DNA from: Persicaria tinctoria
Lineage: Eukaryota; Streptophyta; Magnoliopsida; Caryophyllales; Polygonaceae
Assembly (NCBI GenBank): GCA_037127255.1
Contig: JBANSL010000007.1
Coordinates: 64,279,038-64,343,037, forward strand
Length of the DNA: 64,000 nucleotides
Direction of reading: 5' to 3'
The position numbers and the translations under genes are program-made. Of the stretch, positions 11,240 to 23,400 are shown in pieces (position 1 is the first letter of the stretch; every line of letters begins with the position of its first letter). The notes under the pieces are model-generated. The model was given only the letters and a program-made list of their open reading frames with translations, made no database searches and had not been told where the DNA came from.

Positions 11240-13592
11240 ATGTATGGTGAAGCAAGCGGAGGATTTGCACAAGGAAGGTCTACCTTTAGACCACCACTCT
11301 TTGTAGGAAACAACTTCGTCCACTGGAGGTCCTTGATGAAAATGTTCATTATAGATCAAGATCTGGAACTTTGGAACATTATAGAGAATGGTCCGAAGAT
11401 TCCAGAGAAAGACGGACCAAATGGAACCAAAGTCGCAAAGAAGGAGTCTGAATACATCCAAGCGGATTTTGAACTCGTCTCCAAAAACTACAGGGCTATT
11501 AACTTACTTTATTGTGGTCTTAGCACTGATGAGTTTAATCGTATTTCATCTTGTAGGTCAGCTAAAGAGATTTGGGACAAGATGGTTGTCACCTATGAAG
11601 GAACTAGCCAAGTGAAGGACACCAAGATCAGTATCTTCCTTCGAAAGTATGAACTCTTCAAAATGAAGCCAGATGAGTCTATTAAGGCCATTGTTCCAAA
11701 AAACGGCCTGGGCGGCCGCCTAGGCGCTGGGCGGTCCTTGACCTTCGAGCCAAGGAGCTTGGCAGGCTTGGCTTGGCGGAGAGCTAGCTTGGTGGGTTTC
11801 TGGGCGGGTCTAGGCGGATCTGGGAGGGTCTAGGCGGGTCTGGGCGGGTCTAGGCGGGTCTGGGCGGTTTAGGCGGTTTAGTTAACAAAAGCAAATTCAA
11901 AGGTTTTAACTCAAATGAATACATAAAAGTCTAGAAGATTAATGTGCAACCATGATTATTTTTTAGAATTTAAGTTTTATTATACAAGTTCTAGGTTGTT
12001 TTAGACTTTGATTATATTTTATATTATTAATTTTTTTCCGGTTGAACAGGAAGCGTTATGGTTTATGCTTATGGGCTTTGGAAAATGTTGAACAATATGT
12101 ACTATGAAGATTATGAAAGTTTATTAGTTTATATAGCCTTTATTAGGTATTTGACATGACTTAAAAGTAAAAATACATGTTCAAATAACAAGTCCGCCTA
12201 GACCCCGCCTACTCCGCCTAGACCCTTGAACCCACCTCTCCGCCGAGCATCCGCCAAGCGTTTTTTGGAACATTGATTAAGAAGACTATGTTCACACGGT
12301 TCACGGAAATCACAAACAACCTTGACTCTCTCGGCAAGACCTTTGAGAATGTTGAGAAAGTGAGGAAGATATTGAGGTGCCTCCCAAAAGACAAATGGGG
12401 CCCGAAAGTGACAGTCATAGAGGAAGCCCAAGATCTCACCACTCTACCCCTTGATGACTTGCTTGGGAAGCTGATCACACATGAGATGATTCTCAATGAA
12501 GACGATGGAGAACTTCCAGCAAGCACTAAGAACTTGGCGCTCAAGTCTAAGAAGGATGAGCCCAAAGATGTGTCTGATTCTGATGATGAGGACGATGATG
12601 AGGATGATCCCTTTGATCTCATTGCAAGGGGTCTTTCTCAAATCCTCAAGATGAAGAAGCAATTCAACAACAATGATAGATCAGAGTCTTCTAAATTTCG
12701 AGGTAAGTCTCAATACAACAAATATGACAAGAAGACTAAACCTTTATTTTGTTTTGAATGTGGTAAAACAGACCATCTAGTGAAAGATTGCCCTCAAAAG
12801 AAGAAGAGTCAATTCAAGAAAGGTGACTCAGATTCCGATGATGAAAAGGCCAACCTTTGTCTCATGGCCATAGGAGATGAATCTCATGATAAGCAACTTG
12901 AGGTAACCGTAAGAGAGCTTATGGCAAGTCCAAAAGAGGTACTATCGGAATTCCTTTCTAATATGATTGCCAATGAAGAGAAACTTATTGCTCAAACTAA
13001 CACTCTTATCAGGAAAACCGTGGACCAGGAAAGAACTATTGAGGAACTGTCTAGGAGGGTCCAAAGTCTTGAAACTTCTTATTCAGGTCTTTACATTAAA
13101 GTCAAGACTCTTGACTCAGAGAAATCTGAACTCAAGCAAGATCTCTCGTCTCTGAGAAGTGAACATCATGACTTAGAGAACGAGAAGATCTTCCTGAATA
13201 ATAAGATTCAAGACCAACAGATAGCCCTCATAAGTTTTACCAAGTCCAAGGACACTCTTGATAGGATGTTGGGTGAGCAACAAAGTTCTCTAAACAGAAG
13301 TGGTATTGGTTACAACCCGAGGTTTTTAAAGAAGCAACACTTTACCACTTTTGTGAAGGCAAAAGGAAGCAGAACCTCTCCTATATGTCACCATTGTGCG
13401 AGAAAGGGACATGTAAGAGAGACCTGCCCCTATAGAAGAAAGGATCCTCATATTATTCGCAATACATTTCCTATTCACTTGAGAAAAGAACGGATAACAC
13501 AAGTTTGGGTCCCCAAAGGCACTATTTTACCAAATATGGTTTATCCCAATAAAGGATCTAAATTTGCTCACTGGTCTAGCCACAAAGGTTGA
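11240..13592 (+). pseudogene. SIRE Gag, interrupted by an inserted element
   Basis: Gag starts at the ATG at 11240 (MYGEASGGFAQGRSTF...) with the UBN2-type retrotransposon Gag core (ENGPKIP, LLYCGLSTDEFNRIS, AKEIWDKM). After ESIK it is broken by a 589-bp insertion (11687-12275) and resumes with MFTRFTEITNNLDSLGK. It carries an Asp/Glu-rich stretch, zinc knuckle CFECGKTDHLVKDC (about 12749-12790), a coiled-coil segment (about 13020-13280, ELSRRVQSLETSYSG...) and a second knuckle CHHCARKGHVRETC (about 13387-13428). Without the insertion the frame ESIKKTMFTRF would be continuous. Gag packages element RNA into particles; this copy would make only a truncated N-terminal part unless the insert were removed. 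Confidence 0.88.
11687..12275. mobile_element. Non-autonomous inverted-repeat element (MITE-like) in SIRE gag
   Basis: 589 bp bounded by inverted ends: left gccattgttccaaaaaacg, right cgttttttggaacattg. The host word attaag is present on both sides (11681-11686 and 12276-12281). Inside the ends are GC-rich subterminal repeats of ggcgggtctaggcgggtct type around an AT-rich centre. There is no coding sequence. The class is uncertain: end sequence and subterminal repeats recall plant hAT-type MITEs, but the visible TSD is only 6 bp. Confidence 0.8.
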
Positions 13593-14857
13593 TGTTTGTT
13601 TTGCAGGAGATCACCAAGGTGAAGGAGCAAAAATGGATTATATATAGTGGATGCTCGAGGCATATGAGTGGGAAGAGTTCTCTCTTTCATGATCTAAAGG
13701 AGCAATCCACAGGAATAATCACTCTTGGTGATAAAGTGCGCAGAGAAGATACAGGAGACTCGGTCATGTGAGTCCACATACACTACAAAAGCTTGTGTCC
13801 AAAGGGCTTGTAAGAGGACTACCTGAGATGGACTTCAAATGTATTGATATGTGCAATGCATGCACACGAGGTAAACAAACACGTAGCTCTTTCAAACCCA
13901 AAAACGTTTTAAGTACTTCTAGACCCCTTGAACTTTTACATATGGATTTATGTGGTCTTATGCGAGTCAAATCTCCCAATGGTAAAAAGTACTTGTGTGT
14001 TGTTATATTTGATGAATGCAATGACGGTTCTTTGAGTGAAAGTGTTGCAGATCTAGATCTTAACATCCATACAGAGAACGAGGATGGTGATGATGTTGCT
14101 ATCAAGAACACAGAGAAGAGGAACATGCAGGAACAGATTCTCAACAATGAAGAATTGGCCCAAGGTGTTGAAGATTCGTCCAAAGCCCTTGGTGTCCAAT
14201 CCAACAGTGTTGAAACGTCAGAAACTGCTGTAACTGAACCTAATAGGACCACGGAGTCAGATGTACCACAAGTCAATCCTAATGGTGTGACGAATCAAGG
14301 AGCTGAGACTAGCAAAAGGATATTCAAATACTCCTCATCACACTCATTAAAGGATATCATTTCTGACCTTACTTCTAGTGTTCAAACTCGTTCTAAACTT
14401 AAAGATCTTTGTGCTTTTCACGTGTTTGTTTCTCTTATTGAACCAAAGAAGGTAGACGAGGCACTTCAGGAGCCAGACTGGATCATTGCCATGCAAAGTG
14501 AGCTTAACGAATTTGAAAGGAACAAAGTCTGGACCTTGAAGCCTAGGTCAAAGCATCAATCAGTCATTGACACACGATGGGTATTTCAGAACAAGCTAGA
14601 TGAGAATGGTAAGATCATGAGGAACAAAGCAAAGCTTGTTGCTCAAGGCTACAGTCAAGAGGAAGCATTCAAGGACCAAACATATTGATGTAAGGCATCA
14701 TTTCATTAGAGACCATGTCGAAAAAGGTGATGTGTCCATATCTTTTATTTCTACTGATTATCAATGGGCTGACATTTTTACTAAGTCTTTGGCAGAGGAC
14801 AGGTTCACCTTCATTAGACATGAGATCGGAATGCTTAACAGGGATGCACTTTCGTAG
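13589..14857 (+). pseudogene. SIRE Pol remnant (protease, integrase start, RT start, RNase H end)
   Basis: The frame opens with the protease region WIIYSGCSRHMSG, where the catalytic Asp of the usual DSGC motif is Tyr. It then jumps to the GAG-pre-integrase zinc region (HTLQKLVSKGLVRGLP, CNACTRGKQTRSSF) and HMDLCGLMRV, and next to a post-integrase stretch (FDECNDGSLSESVADLDLN), so the integrase core is deleted. The RT start WVFQNKLDENGKIMRNKAKL, VAQGYSQEE joins within ~20 bases to the end of RNase H (TKHIDVRHHFIRDHVEKGDV, YQWADIFTKSL) in another frame. The RT YVDD motif is absent. Any transposition must have used proteins from another copy. Confidence 0.88.
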
Positions 14858-15427
14858 GGGGAGCTTTCCCTTTACGAAAGATAAACTCTACTTGGTGTGT
14901 CAAGATCCTTGAACCTCATTTCAAAGGTTGTGAACTGAATGGTAGAGCACATATAACGGATCATATATTTGGTTAATATCTTATTAGATATTTGATCAAA
15001 TATAGTTTTTATGATTTTTAACCTTCTTTATGCAGTTCACATATTATTCTCTGAAAAATCTTTTATCCGAGTGCATTTTATTTATGGAATTTTTTAAATC
15101 GGATAAATCTTCTCTTGCCTTTAAGATTTGAAAGGAACTTTTGAATTTTGAATTATTTTGGTAAGTCTGATTTTGGTAAGTGTTTTTAAACTCCTCCCTT
15201 TGTTGAAAGACAAAAAGGGGGAGATGGTTTGATGGTTTAGACTTTAAAACTGCTGTGAACCAAGGGTCTTGGAAGACCTTGTTTTATTTTACTTTGTTGG
15301 ATGTTTCTATTTGGCTTTAAACTTATGATCCAACATTTGTCTAACCCATGCAGGTACTTAGTCCGATTGTGCTTATGATATATCTGTTTGACTAAGTTGC
15401 AGGGATGCAGAGGTTTTGTCTTTCATC

Positions 15428-15438
15428 AAGGGGGAGAT
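15428..15438 (+). other. Polypurine tract of the SIRE element
   Basis: aagggggagat directly abuts the TG of the 3' LTR and serves as plus-strand primer. Similar tracts at about 15214 and 14855 agree with the multiple polypurine tracts described for sireviruses. Confidence 0.8.
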
Positions 15439-16488
15439 TGATAACTCCACTCCCTTGATGAGAATCGGAATTAGTTTCAACGGCTTTGACAGACAGTTTG
15501 TGTCAAAGGTCTTGAAGCTAACAACTATGTTGATGAAACACAAAACCTGTACTTTATTATATTACGTCCGTATATTATATTATGTTATTATATGCTTCCA
15601 TATTATTATTATATATTCACTAACCTTTCAGGAAGCTATTTGAATTATATCTCCTTCCTTAAGCATTCAAAGCTGAGAAAGATCAAATCGAGATCATGGC
15701 TTCCAAAGTTTCCAAAGATAGAAGATTGCGCTCAAGCCATTATCCTCTCTTAGCCGTTGGAGAAGATTCCTTCCTCAAGTGGCGCCGATGATCTTCACTA
15801 TATAAAGGAGATGAAGAAGAGAGAGAGGACTGACGCACTTCAAGAATATCATTGCACAATCAGCCTTCAAGCATACTTCTCTCTTCAGCGTGTTCTCTCT
15901 GCTTGTTCTTAAGAGTCTTATATTTTGTTTCAAAGCATTTGAGAGATACACAGTGAGCTTATAAGATATATTTCGAGAGAGTGTTATACTCGAGAGTTTA
16001 TAACTCAGGAAGTGAGCACTAGGCTATTGATTCTCGAGAGTAAGAGGATTGTACTAGATAGCTGAGAGAGGTGGGGCTCTTCTAGATTGGTCTAGGACTC
16101 CAAGGGAACGTGAGTTGACTAGATTGCAATTGTATAGGAGAGAGGCTTCTCGGTGAGCTATTAGAATCCTAAGCTTTGTGAATCAATAAAGCCTGTTGAA
16201 TCCTAGGGTTGTGGAAGAACCCTAGGCGGGGACGTAGGCCAAGTTCGTGCCGAACCTCGTTAACAACTCGTTGCGTCCTTTACTTATTGCTTTACCATAT
16301 TTCCGCACTTGGTTCGTATTGTTTAACTTTGTGATTCAGGTTTTCAGAGAAAAGACTAAGTCTAATCTCAAAGGGTTTGGCAAGAGCTTCAAACGTCTTG
16401 AGACTTTCTGCGAAAAACCGGCATACTCTATTCAACCCCCCTTCTAGAGTATCTTTATATTACTTTGTTTTACATTATCGAACCTTCA
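15439..16488 (+). repeat. 3' LTR of the SIRE element
   Basis: 1050 bp, same as 10132-11181 except two substitutions seen by eye, followed by TSD gtgcg at 16489-16493. Confidence 0.95.
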
Positions 16489-16493
16489 GTGCG

Positions 16494-17160
16494 TATAGTA
16501 AAATTTCAGGGTGCAAATATTATCACCCTTTATTAGTATAATGTTGAGACTAGACAATCATGATTGTTACTTAAAAAAGTAAAATTCTTTTAAGTAAAAC
16601 TGCGATGGACACTTCCCGCTATAAGAAAGAAATTAAATGCATGAACGTCGGAGAGGCATTCAACCAGTTCACAACACAACCACTCACCCTCCTCACACCA
16701 TCCTGAATCGGTTCCTTCCCCTCCTCACACCATCGTTGAACGAGGCATTCAAATCTTGCTAATTTGGACTATCATAAGGTCAGATCTCCCATACATTAAT
16801 TTGATTCTATGATATGTTGTCTTGGCATTTTTGTGAGTTCATTGCAAGTTGAATGTTGAAAGTGTGGTATTTTGATTGAGTCTCTCTCCATCTTCTCGTG
16901 AATATAATGTTGGATGTGTATGGGTTTGTCCATATGTTCATATTTGTGGTGTTGAGCCTATGCTAAGGTTTTTAAAATTCTAATTTCCAAGTATTAGCTA
17001 GCTATATATACACAAAATTTGATTGCCAAATTATTATACTACGAGTCTAGAAGTATAACATATATACCAAAATTGATAAAACTGTCAGATTTTCCGCTAT
17101 TAATTTCAATAATGCAAAAAGTCTTTGTCCATTGGTCAAAATACTACTAAAAATATATAA
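16494..17160. other. Intergenic, no recognised gene
   Basis: Mostly AT-rich. A small CT-rich duplication (ctcctcacaccatc, twice near 16690 and 16720) is the only structure noted. Confidence 0.5.
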
Positions 17161-17167
17161 ACTTGAC

Positions 17168-17213
17168 TGTGTGTGTGTGCGCGCGCACATATATATATAT
17201 ATATATATATATA
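17168..17213. repeat. (TG)n(CG)n(AT)n microsatellite
   Basis: A run of tg repeats passes into cgcgcg, then into about twelve at repeats. Compound dinucleotide microsatellite. Confidence 0.9.
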
Positions 17214-18699
17214 TCTACACAAAAAGTTGTAAAATAAAGGCTTGTTCTACCATTACAATTAAGCAACATGAAACAAAAAACTTTATATAATTCTTACAAA
17301 GAGATTGATTCTAGAAGCCTATAGATTAAGTAGCCAACAGGCAAGGTGAAATTATACATCTCATTAATATTTCAATAGCTTGACTCACAAACATTGCCCT
17401 AGGTGAAGCTAAGACCACAATACCCGTTCTTCAAATCATGCATTAAATTTGATGAGAGGAGGCTATCACAGTCAATATTGCAGAACTGGATAAACCATAA
17501 TCCCTCCATATTTGGCTCCAATCCAAGATGCACAGACAAAGATACCCAATGTCCCATACAAGTCAAGAAGGCCAGAGTCAATGTCATATGCATTGCAAAA
17601 TTCAAAGAGTGGTTCAATGGCAAAAAGTGAGATGAAATAATACCAAGTCATGGAGTTGTAGATCAATGGCGGAATGTTGAAGGCAACAATGGCAACAACA
17701 ATGTAGAGCAGAAATGCCACCCATGTCGAAAACGGATCCTTGAGAAAAATTGACTCCTACACTCATCATCATATAATGGACTTCCAAGCGAATCTCGTGA
17801 AGGAAGAATGCTCTCAGAGTCCTTTTCATGGTACTTCTTGTATAGGTCCCTCATGGTCTTGTAGAAGATCACACAAAGGTTGAAGACTCCGTCGCTAAGA
17901 TCCATCGCTATAGAAATAAAGACCTGCAAAATCAACTGGAAAAAAAAGGAATGTTCATTTTCAATTGATGGGAGATAAACACTTACAAGGGTTTGACAAT
18001 TAGAAAATTCAGATCAAAATAATGCAGTAAGGAATTGCCATATGAAATGTATTTCTTATCTGCATTCTTGGACGAAGACATATATCAATCTATTTGCCCT
18101 TAATGTTATAAGATGGTAAGAATGTACTCTTGAAAATTGCAAGTTACATCAATTGCTTTCCCATGCAAAAGAAGAAAGGCTTCCAACAGGTAGTAATCAA
18201 ACAAGTCTTTTTTCATTGAGACTCTCATTGTACCATTAACCTTTTTTCTTGGCAATGAGAGGCCATAGTAAACCCCATGAAAACAAGGCTCAAACTGTGA
18301 GGGAATATATTTCTCTGTGTAATCATTTATCATCCTAGCACCTATGTAATTGAGGGAGAAATTGAAGTAGAACCTGCACATTTTCAACATAATGAGAGAA
18401 AATTATCAAATAACAATACGTTATAAAATTGCATGGACTAATTGATATTTAATTATCCTTCTTAAATTTTAATTAGTAACATGCACTCTCCTTTATATAT
18501 TTAATATGTTGATAATTAAATACCCTTTTAGATTGAAAAACACAAATAAAATGAAGTAACAAAATTTATAATACATGCTTATGTGCAAAAGCTTTCAAAC
18601 CGAATGAGGGAAAATTGTTGAATCCACACCCTTTGCCTACGGTGAAGAACCATTGCTACACCGACCAGAAGAAGCTGAAGGCGACGAATTTTCCTAATA

Positions 18700-19041
18700 T
18701 TATGATTTGCTTGTGTTGATGTGTTGGGGCTTCGCCATTCACAACTAGAGCCAATGATTCATTTGTACCCGGCAAGGCGGTTTCCCAAGCAACTGAAAGG
18801 AAGGAGAAGAAGTACACAGATATTTGTGCTACTAAGAGGTATTGCTCTATGACATTTGCGTTCTCTACTTCTGGGAAATTGGGAGATGATGTTATTGGTT
18901 TTATATAGCGGGTTCAATTGGTTACGAAGAGTCATGGGGTGGGGTCTGATAATGACGATTTCATAGAGTTGGTTTTACTATTCAAAAGGGGGTTGGAGCT
19001 CAATTTGTTACGAGACTTCCAACTAACTTTATGTAAGCCCT
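18700..19041 (+). pseudogene. Retroelement 3'-end fragment inserted in the YSL pseudogene
   Basis: Plus-strand frames read VPGKAVSQATERKEKKYTD, YCSMTFAFSTSGKLGDDVIG, and after a frameshift IQKGVGAQFVTRLPTNFM with a stop. The closing peptide resembles dispersed LINE-like protein tails in plant genomes (recognition from memory, family not certain). An (AAT)n tract follows directly, as expected of a retroposed 3' tail. It is in antisense orientation to the YSL pseudogene and splits one of its exons. Confidence 0.4.
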
Positions 19042-19046
19042 TTTTA

Positions 19047-19208
<162 letters not shown>

Positions 19209-20134
19209 CAACAATGACAATCACAAAGTAAGAACTAGCCTACTTGACCAACTCGACACCCCGAGGAGTGTGGAATTTGGTTCTGCGACGATTATCCCGC
19301 TCTAATAGGTAAGTCTGAAATCAGTGATCTTGATCTGATCAAAATAAGAAAGGGCATGTTAATCATCACAAATAAATCCAAGAGGACATCAGGATAATGT
19401 CATTTAGTTACTATCAATGGACAAAATTTTTACCTGTCGAAAGAAGAGAACAAAGGACAGATGAAGCCGATGAAAAATGTGAAGGAGAATATCCAAGGGA
19501 GAGAGAGGTTTAGCTCATTGTTGGATGATGGGTCTTCACCTGCTTTGGGACATAGGTTTCTTTTATAGCAAAGAGGTACATACCAAAACCTACTGCACAT
19601 ACATATGTAAATATATACATGTTAGTTTCAGTGATATTTATTTATAAGCACTAGATTGAGGTGAGACCGCAGGAAACAACATAACATAAAAAAGACTTGC
19701 AAGGGAATAAAGAGCTACTCAAGGTAAGATATATGTTAGTTTTAGTTTTCAGTCTTAAAATTTTAAACTGAGGGTTAGGAGTGTTGTTAACATAAAATTA
19801 TTATTCCAAGAAGTTAGCATCAAGGTTCAGGTTGGAATATTGTTACAAATATGTCATGTTGCCTCCTGACCAAACCCTGAACCCTTGTTCTTTTAAGTGT
19901 TCTATCCCTGTTCATACTTTGGTTAGGTTGTTTATACTCGTAATACGAAGAATGTTAGAGTTGAATGCTGAAGATTCACAGACACATAATGAGAAGAATG
20001 TTAAAAGGTGAAGGTTGGAGATTCATGCCCTAAAAGTTTATTGAAAAAGCAACATTCAACTCAGTTGAGGAGTACTAAGGACGTGACTAGTAGCACAAAT
20101 ATTCAATAAGCCAATCTTTATCCCTTTATTCATC

Positions 20135-20735
20135 ATGCATTTTATCACTTTCACCTCTGTTAGTTCTGTTGCAACCCAAGATTCGACGCATCATTACAAG
20201 AATTCTAGTAAAAAATTGCCTCACATGCCCAAAATCAAATGTTATTCTTCAAGAACTATGTCATGGCTTGATGCTCTTGACGAGCTACGTAAGAAACTTA
20301 ACCCAAGTAAAATTCTCGTTGAGTTCAGTTGTCCCAAAAATCAAATTTCCCTTAAAATTCAAAGGGTCGCATCGACCTCAATACAAAGCCTTCACTCATT
20401 GAGTTCAATCGTCCCAAAAATCAAATTTTCATCAAATCCAAAGTGTCCACTCTGACTCGATATAAAGCTTCCACTCGTCGAGTTTGGTCACATCAAAAAT
20501 CAAAACCAAATTCTACCAAATTCAAATTTGTCCTTTTCAAGAACTATGTAGGTTTGATGCTCTCAACGAGCTACGTAGGAAACTCGATAGCAAGTCATAC
20601 AACAATCGAGTTCAACCACAAATTCCAAAAGGAAATTTCAAATGAAGTGCTCCAAGAATTAGAACTACAAGTGATTTGATTTCGTCATCAAGGATACGCA
20701 AGAAACCCATATCCGAGTCCAATCACAAACCTCAA
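20135..20735 (+). repeat. Degenerate ~75-bp motif cluster, left part
   Basis: Copies near 20252, 20541 and 20661 carry gaactatgt, cttgatgctct, gagctacgtaggaaactcg and tcgagttcaatc blocks, as in the cluster at 5450-6665. The cluster is cut by the insertion at 20744-23815 and continues at 23825. Confidence 0.65.
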
Positions 20736-21741
20736 AGAAAAAACGGAAATTTCGTGTAGTACCCCTGAGATAAGGGGTATTTCGCTTGGTGTACAAATGT
20801 TTAGCATATTTCGCGAGATGCCCCTAAGGTTTTAAAAAAATTCGCCTCGTGCCCTTCCGTTAACATTTAATGAAGAGCTGTCAAGTTCCGTTTAAAAAAA
20901 AATTGTTAAAATAAAACAATGGAGCGTAGTAGCGTACCTTTCAAGAGCGAGAGGGAGAGACCGAAAGGGCTGCCACCTGAAGATCTCGATGAGGGACAGA
21001 TGCGTGGAGGGAGATGGTCGGCGTCGGCGATTGTTCTAGGTAAGTCTCCGTTCTTACTTTTGACTGTAGGAATTTAGGGTTTTCGATTTAGGGATTTTCG
21101 AGGTGAATTCTAGTTTTATAATCTTCCAATTGAAATTTGGGGGTTGGATAAATTTTATGGTAATTTGTGATGCCATTGAAGAGTCGACACAATTGAGATT
21201 TGGAGGTTTGGAGGTTTGGGGGTTGGATCTTCCAATTGAGTTTTGGGGGCTTGGAGGTTGGATAAATTTTATGTCAATTTGTGGCCAACGAAGGTAAACA
21301 CTTTCGATCCCTCTAATTATTCAGTTCTTTAATTACTTTAAGATGTGAATTTAGGGATTGAGGATTGATATATTTCTTATACATTATAAATTCTAAATAC
21401 TCCTTGCATTTGGGTATGTTTTTTTTTCATATCGTGGAGGTCAGAAGGTTACAGACCTTACTTATTGATTGTTTCTGTCACATGTTTAGCTGTTGGAGTT
21501 TGCTTGTATGATGCTTTGCCAACCCATTCATAATTTTGGCTAATTACTGTCTTCAAGATGCCCTTTGAACTAACTGTTTAAACTTCTCAGTGCATGATTA
21601 AGGAATATTGTGAGGCATGTCCTGGACATTTATGAAAATGAAAATCTGTTAGCTTTTACCAAAGCCAATGAATTCCCTTGTCAAACTACTGCTCAAATTG
21701 AAAAACAAAATTCCCTGTCAAACTATTGAACATTTATTTTA

Positions 21742-21812
21742 AGCCTTTTAGCTCAAATGGTAGAGCAATATGCTTAGGCATAAGTATGTGGGTTCGAATC
21801 CCATAGAGGCTA
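21742..21812 (+). other. tRNA-like sequence (inner end of left arm)
   Basis: Folds as a cloverleaf: acceptor AGCCTTT with AGAGGCT, D stem GCTC/GAGC, T arm GTGGG-TTCGAAT-CCCAT. A perfect B box (GGTTCGAATCC) and a near-consensus A box (TAGCTCAAATGG) are present. The anticodon arm is irregular: ATATG pairs imperfectly with CATAA and leaves a 6-base loop (CTTAGG). It is therefore a tRNA-like or decayed tRNA sequence rather than a dependable tRNA gene. Confidence 0.55.
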
Positions 21813-22472
21813 TCTAAAATTACGAGTCAAAAGTGCATAACTATTCCAAACACCGTAAATTCATGGGTGCCTGAACTGTCATTCTATCATAGTCATTAAT
21901 TCATTTATACCCCAGTGGCCTAGTGTTTGGCATTCCATCCGAAATCATTTATAAGTTGAAACAAGGAAAGCCTTAGATATCTTTTCACAAATGCTTCTCA
22001 ACTTAAACAACTCTCCTACTTAACACAACTTCATCTTAACAGCCTTGCATTCGCTTTAGCCGTCGGGAAGCTTTTCGGTTGGCTATTTGGCATTGCTGTC
22101 CTATATTTACCTTTATGGCCAGTCCTAATCTGATCAGATATGGAGTCCAATACCTCTTTCTTATCCACCGTATTTCATCCCTATCCTACTGGACTATCTT
22201 CGTTCTCAATTCAATGACTAAAAGATCATATATGACGAAAAATCAACAATTCAGCAACTACAGAAGATGATTCAAATAATAGGTTATAAAAACAATAATT
22301 CAACAAGTATATACTATAGAAATTCAGCAACTTATATAACAAAAAAAAATAATCAACTTAGTAGCTACAAAAGATATATGGGTTCTAATATCGTAGGCTT
22401 AAGATCCTGCATAGGCTTAAGATCACCATAGTAGTATGACAAAAAAAAAAGGAGAGACAAAATGAGGGCATG

Positions 22473-22700
22473 ACAGATGCGAAAAAGGAGGTTGTGCAAT
22501 GGGTTTATGATGAGTAGAAAAAGATTGTTACTAGTGCTACTCAGGTCGGTGTAGAAGGAAGTGATTGGGGTAAGGTGTTGAAAAAAAAGCCAGCTGGAAA
22601 TTTAGAGACAAATCAGAACCTTGAGAAACATGACAGTGTTTATGAATGCTCACGCAGACTTGATGTTCTAGTTGATGAAGTTGTAGAGGAAATTAATTAG
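22473..22700 (+). pseudogene. Decayed reading frame in the loop of the foldback element
   Basis: Starting TDAKKEVVQWVYDE, then a stop, the same frame continues KKIVTSATQVGVEGSDWGK through LETNQNLEKHDSVYECSRRL and DVLVDEVVEEIN before another stop. That makes about 76 codons with one internal stop, a charged composition unlike the AT-rich flanks, and no family I recognise. It could be a captured host exon or a transposase remnant. Confidence 0.35.
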
Positions 22701-22827
22701 GTGCTAATGGAAAAAATCAGCAACCAATTCAAGTATGACAGTGGAGAGAGAAGCAAATGAGAAGCATGAACAAATAGCATAACAATGAATCATCTAGTAA
22801 AAATATGGATTGAAGTAAAAAAACAGA

Positions 22828-22896
22828 TAGCCTATGTGGGATTTGAACCCACATCTTTGCGTTAAGCACAATGCTCTACCTTTGAGCTAATAGGCT
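22828..22896 (-). other. tRNA-like sequence (inner end of right arm)
   Basis: Minus strand: acceptor AGCCTAT with ATAGGCT, seven perfect pairs; D stem GCTC/GAGC; T arm GTGGG-TTCAAAT-CCCAC, five perfect pairs. The anticodon stem TTGTG/CGCAA leaves a 5-base loop CTTAA. It is the inverted partner of 21742-21812. The shortened loop argues against a working tRNA. Confidence 0.55.
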
Positions 22897-23397
22897 TAAA
22901 ATCGTTTTAAGTAATCGCTTCAAGAAATCAATTTCAATTTCTAAACCAATCAGTGCTAACACTCTTAAGAAGAATATCAATAGCAATATGTTAAGTGTTT
23001 GAAGTTAAATCATCATCTAAATGAAAAGATCTCAGAGATCAGGTTCCTACACCAATTCACTGAATTCAGGTCTCGTTAATTCAGCTGATCTAACCCTCAT
23101 ACCCCAATTTGAAGATCCTAAAACTCCAATTGGAACAACATTGACATAAAATTGATCCCTAAATCTAACCCTCCTATCCCAATTTGAAGATCATAGGACT
23201 GTAATCCAACCCCAAAACCCAATTCGATAAAAACCTAAATCCCTATATTGTATACCCAAAACCTGTGGAAAACTGAACAAGCCATACCTTCAAGGCCTCA
23301 CAGGCGCCGACCTTCTCCCTCCTGCATATGTGGCTCCACCGGCGTCGAGATCTTCAGTGTCGTCGATCTCCTTCGGTCCTCCCTCTACGCCCCCCCC

Positions 23398-23400
<3 letters not shown>

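Larger units (their letters stand above)
10132..16488 (+). mobile_element. SIRE-type Ty1/copia retrotransposon, internally deleted
   Basis: The element is bounded by near-identical 1050-bp LTRs (TG...CA) and flanked by the 5-bp TSD gtgcg at 10127-10131 and 16489-16493. The primer site tggtatcagagc lies at 11184-11195, and a polypurine tract aagggggagat abuts the 3' LTR. Two zinc knuckles, a coiled-coil Gag C-terminus, long LTRs and several extra aagggggaga-like purine tracts (14855, 15214, 15428) fit the SIRE/Maximus lineage. Large parts of integrase, RT and RNase H are missing, so it cannot move by itself. I counted two LTR differences by eye (near 10659/15966 and 10857/16164), which implies very recent insertion. 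Confidence 0.93.

Noticed and set aside
21742..21812. Annotating a functional tRNA gene (Leu or Lys)
   Set aside because: The anticodon loop is too short to assign an anticodon; only tRNA-like is claimed.
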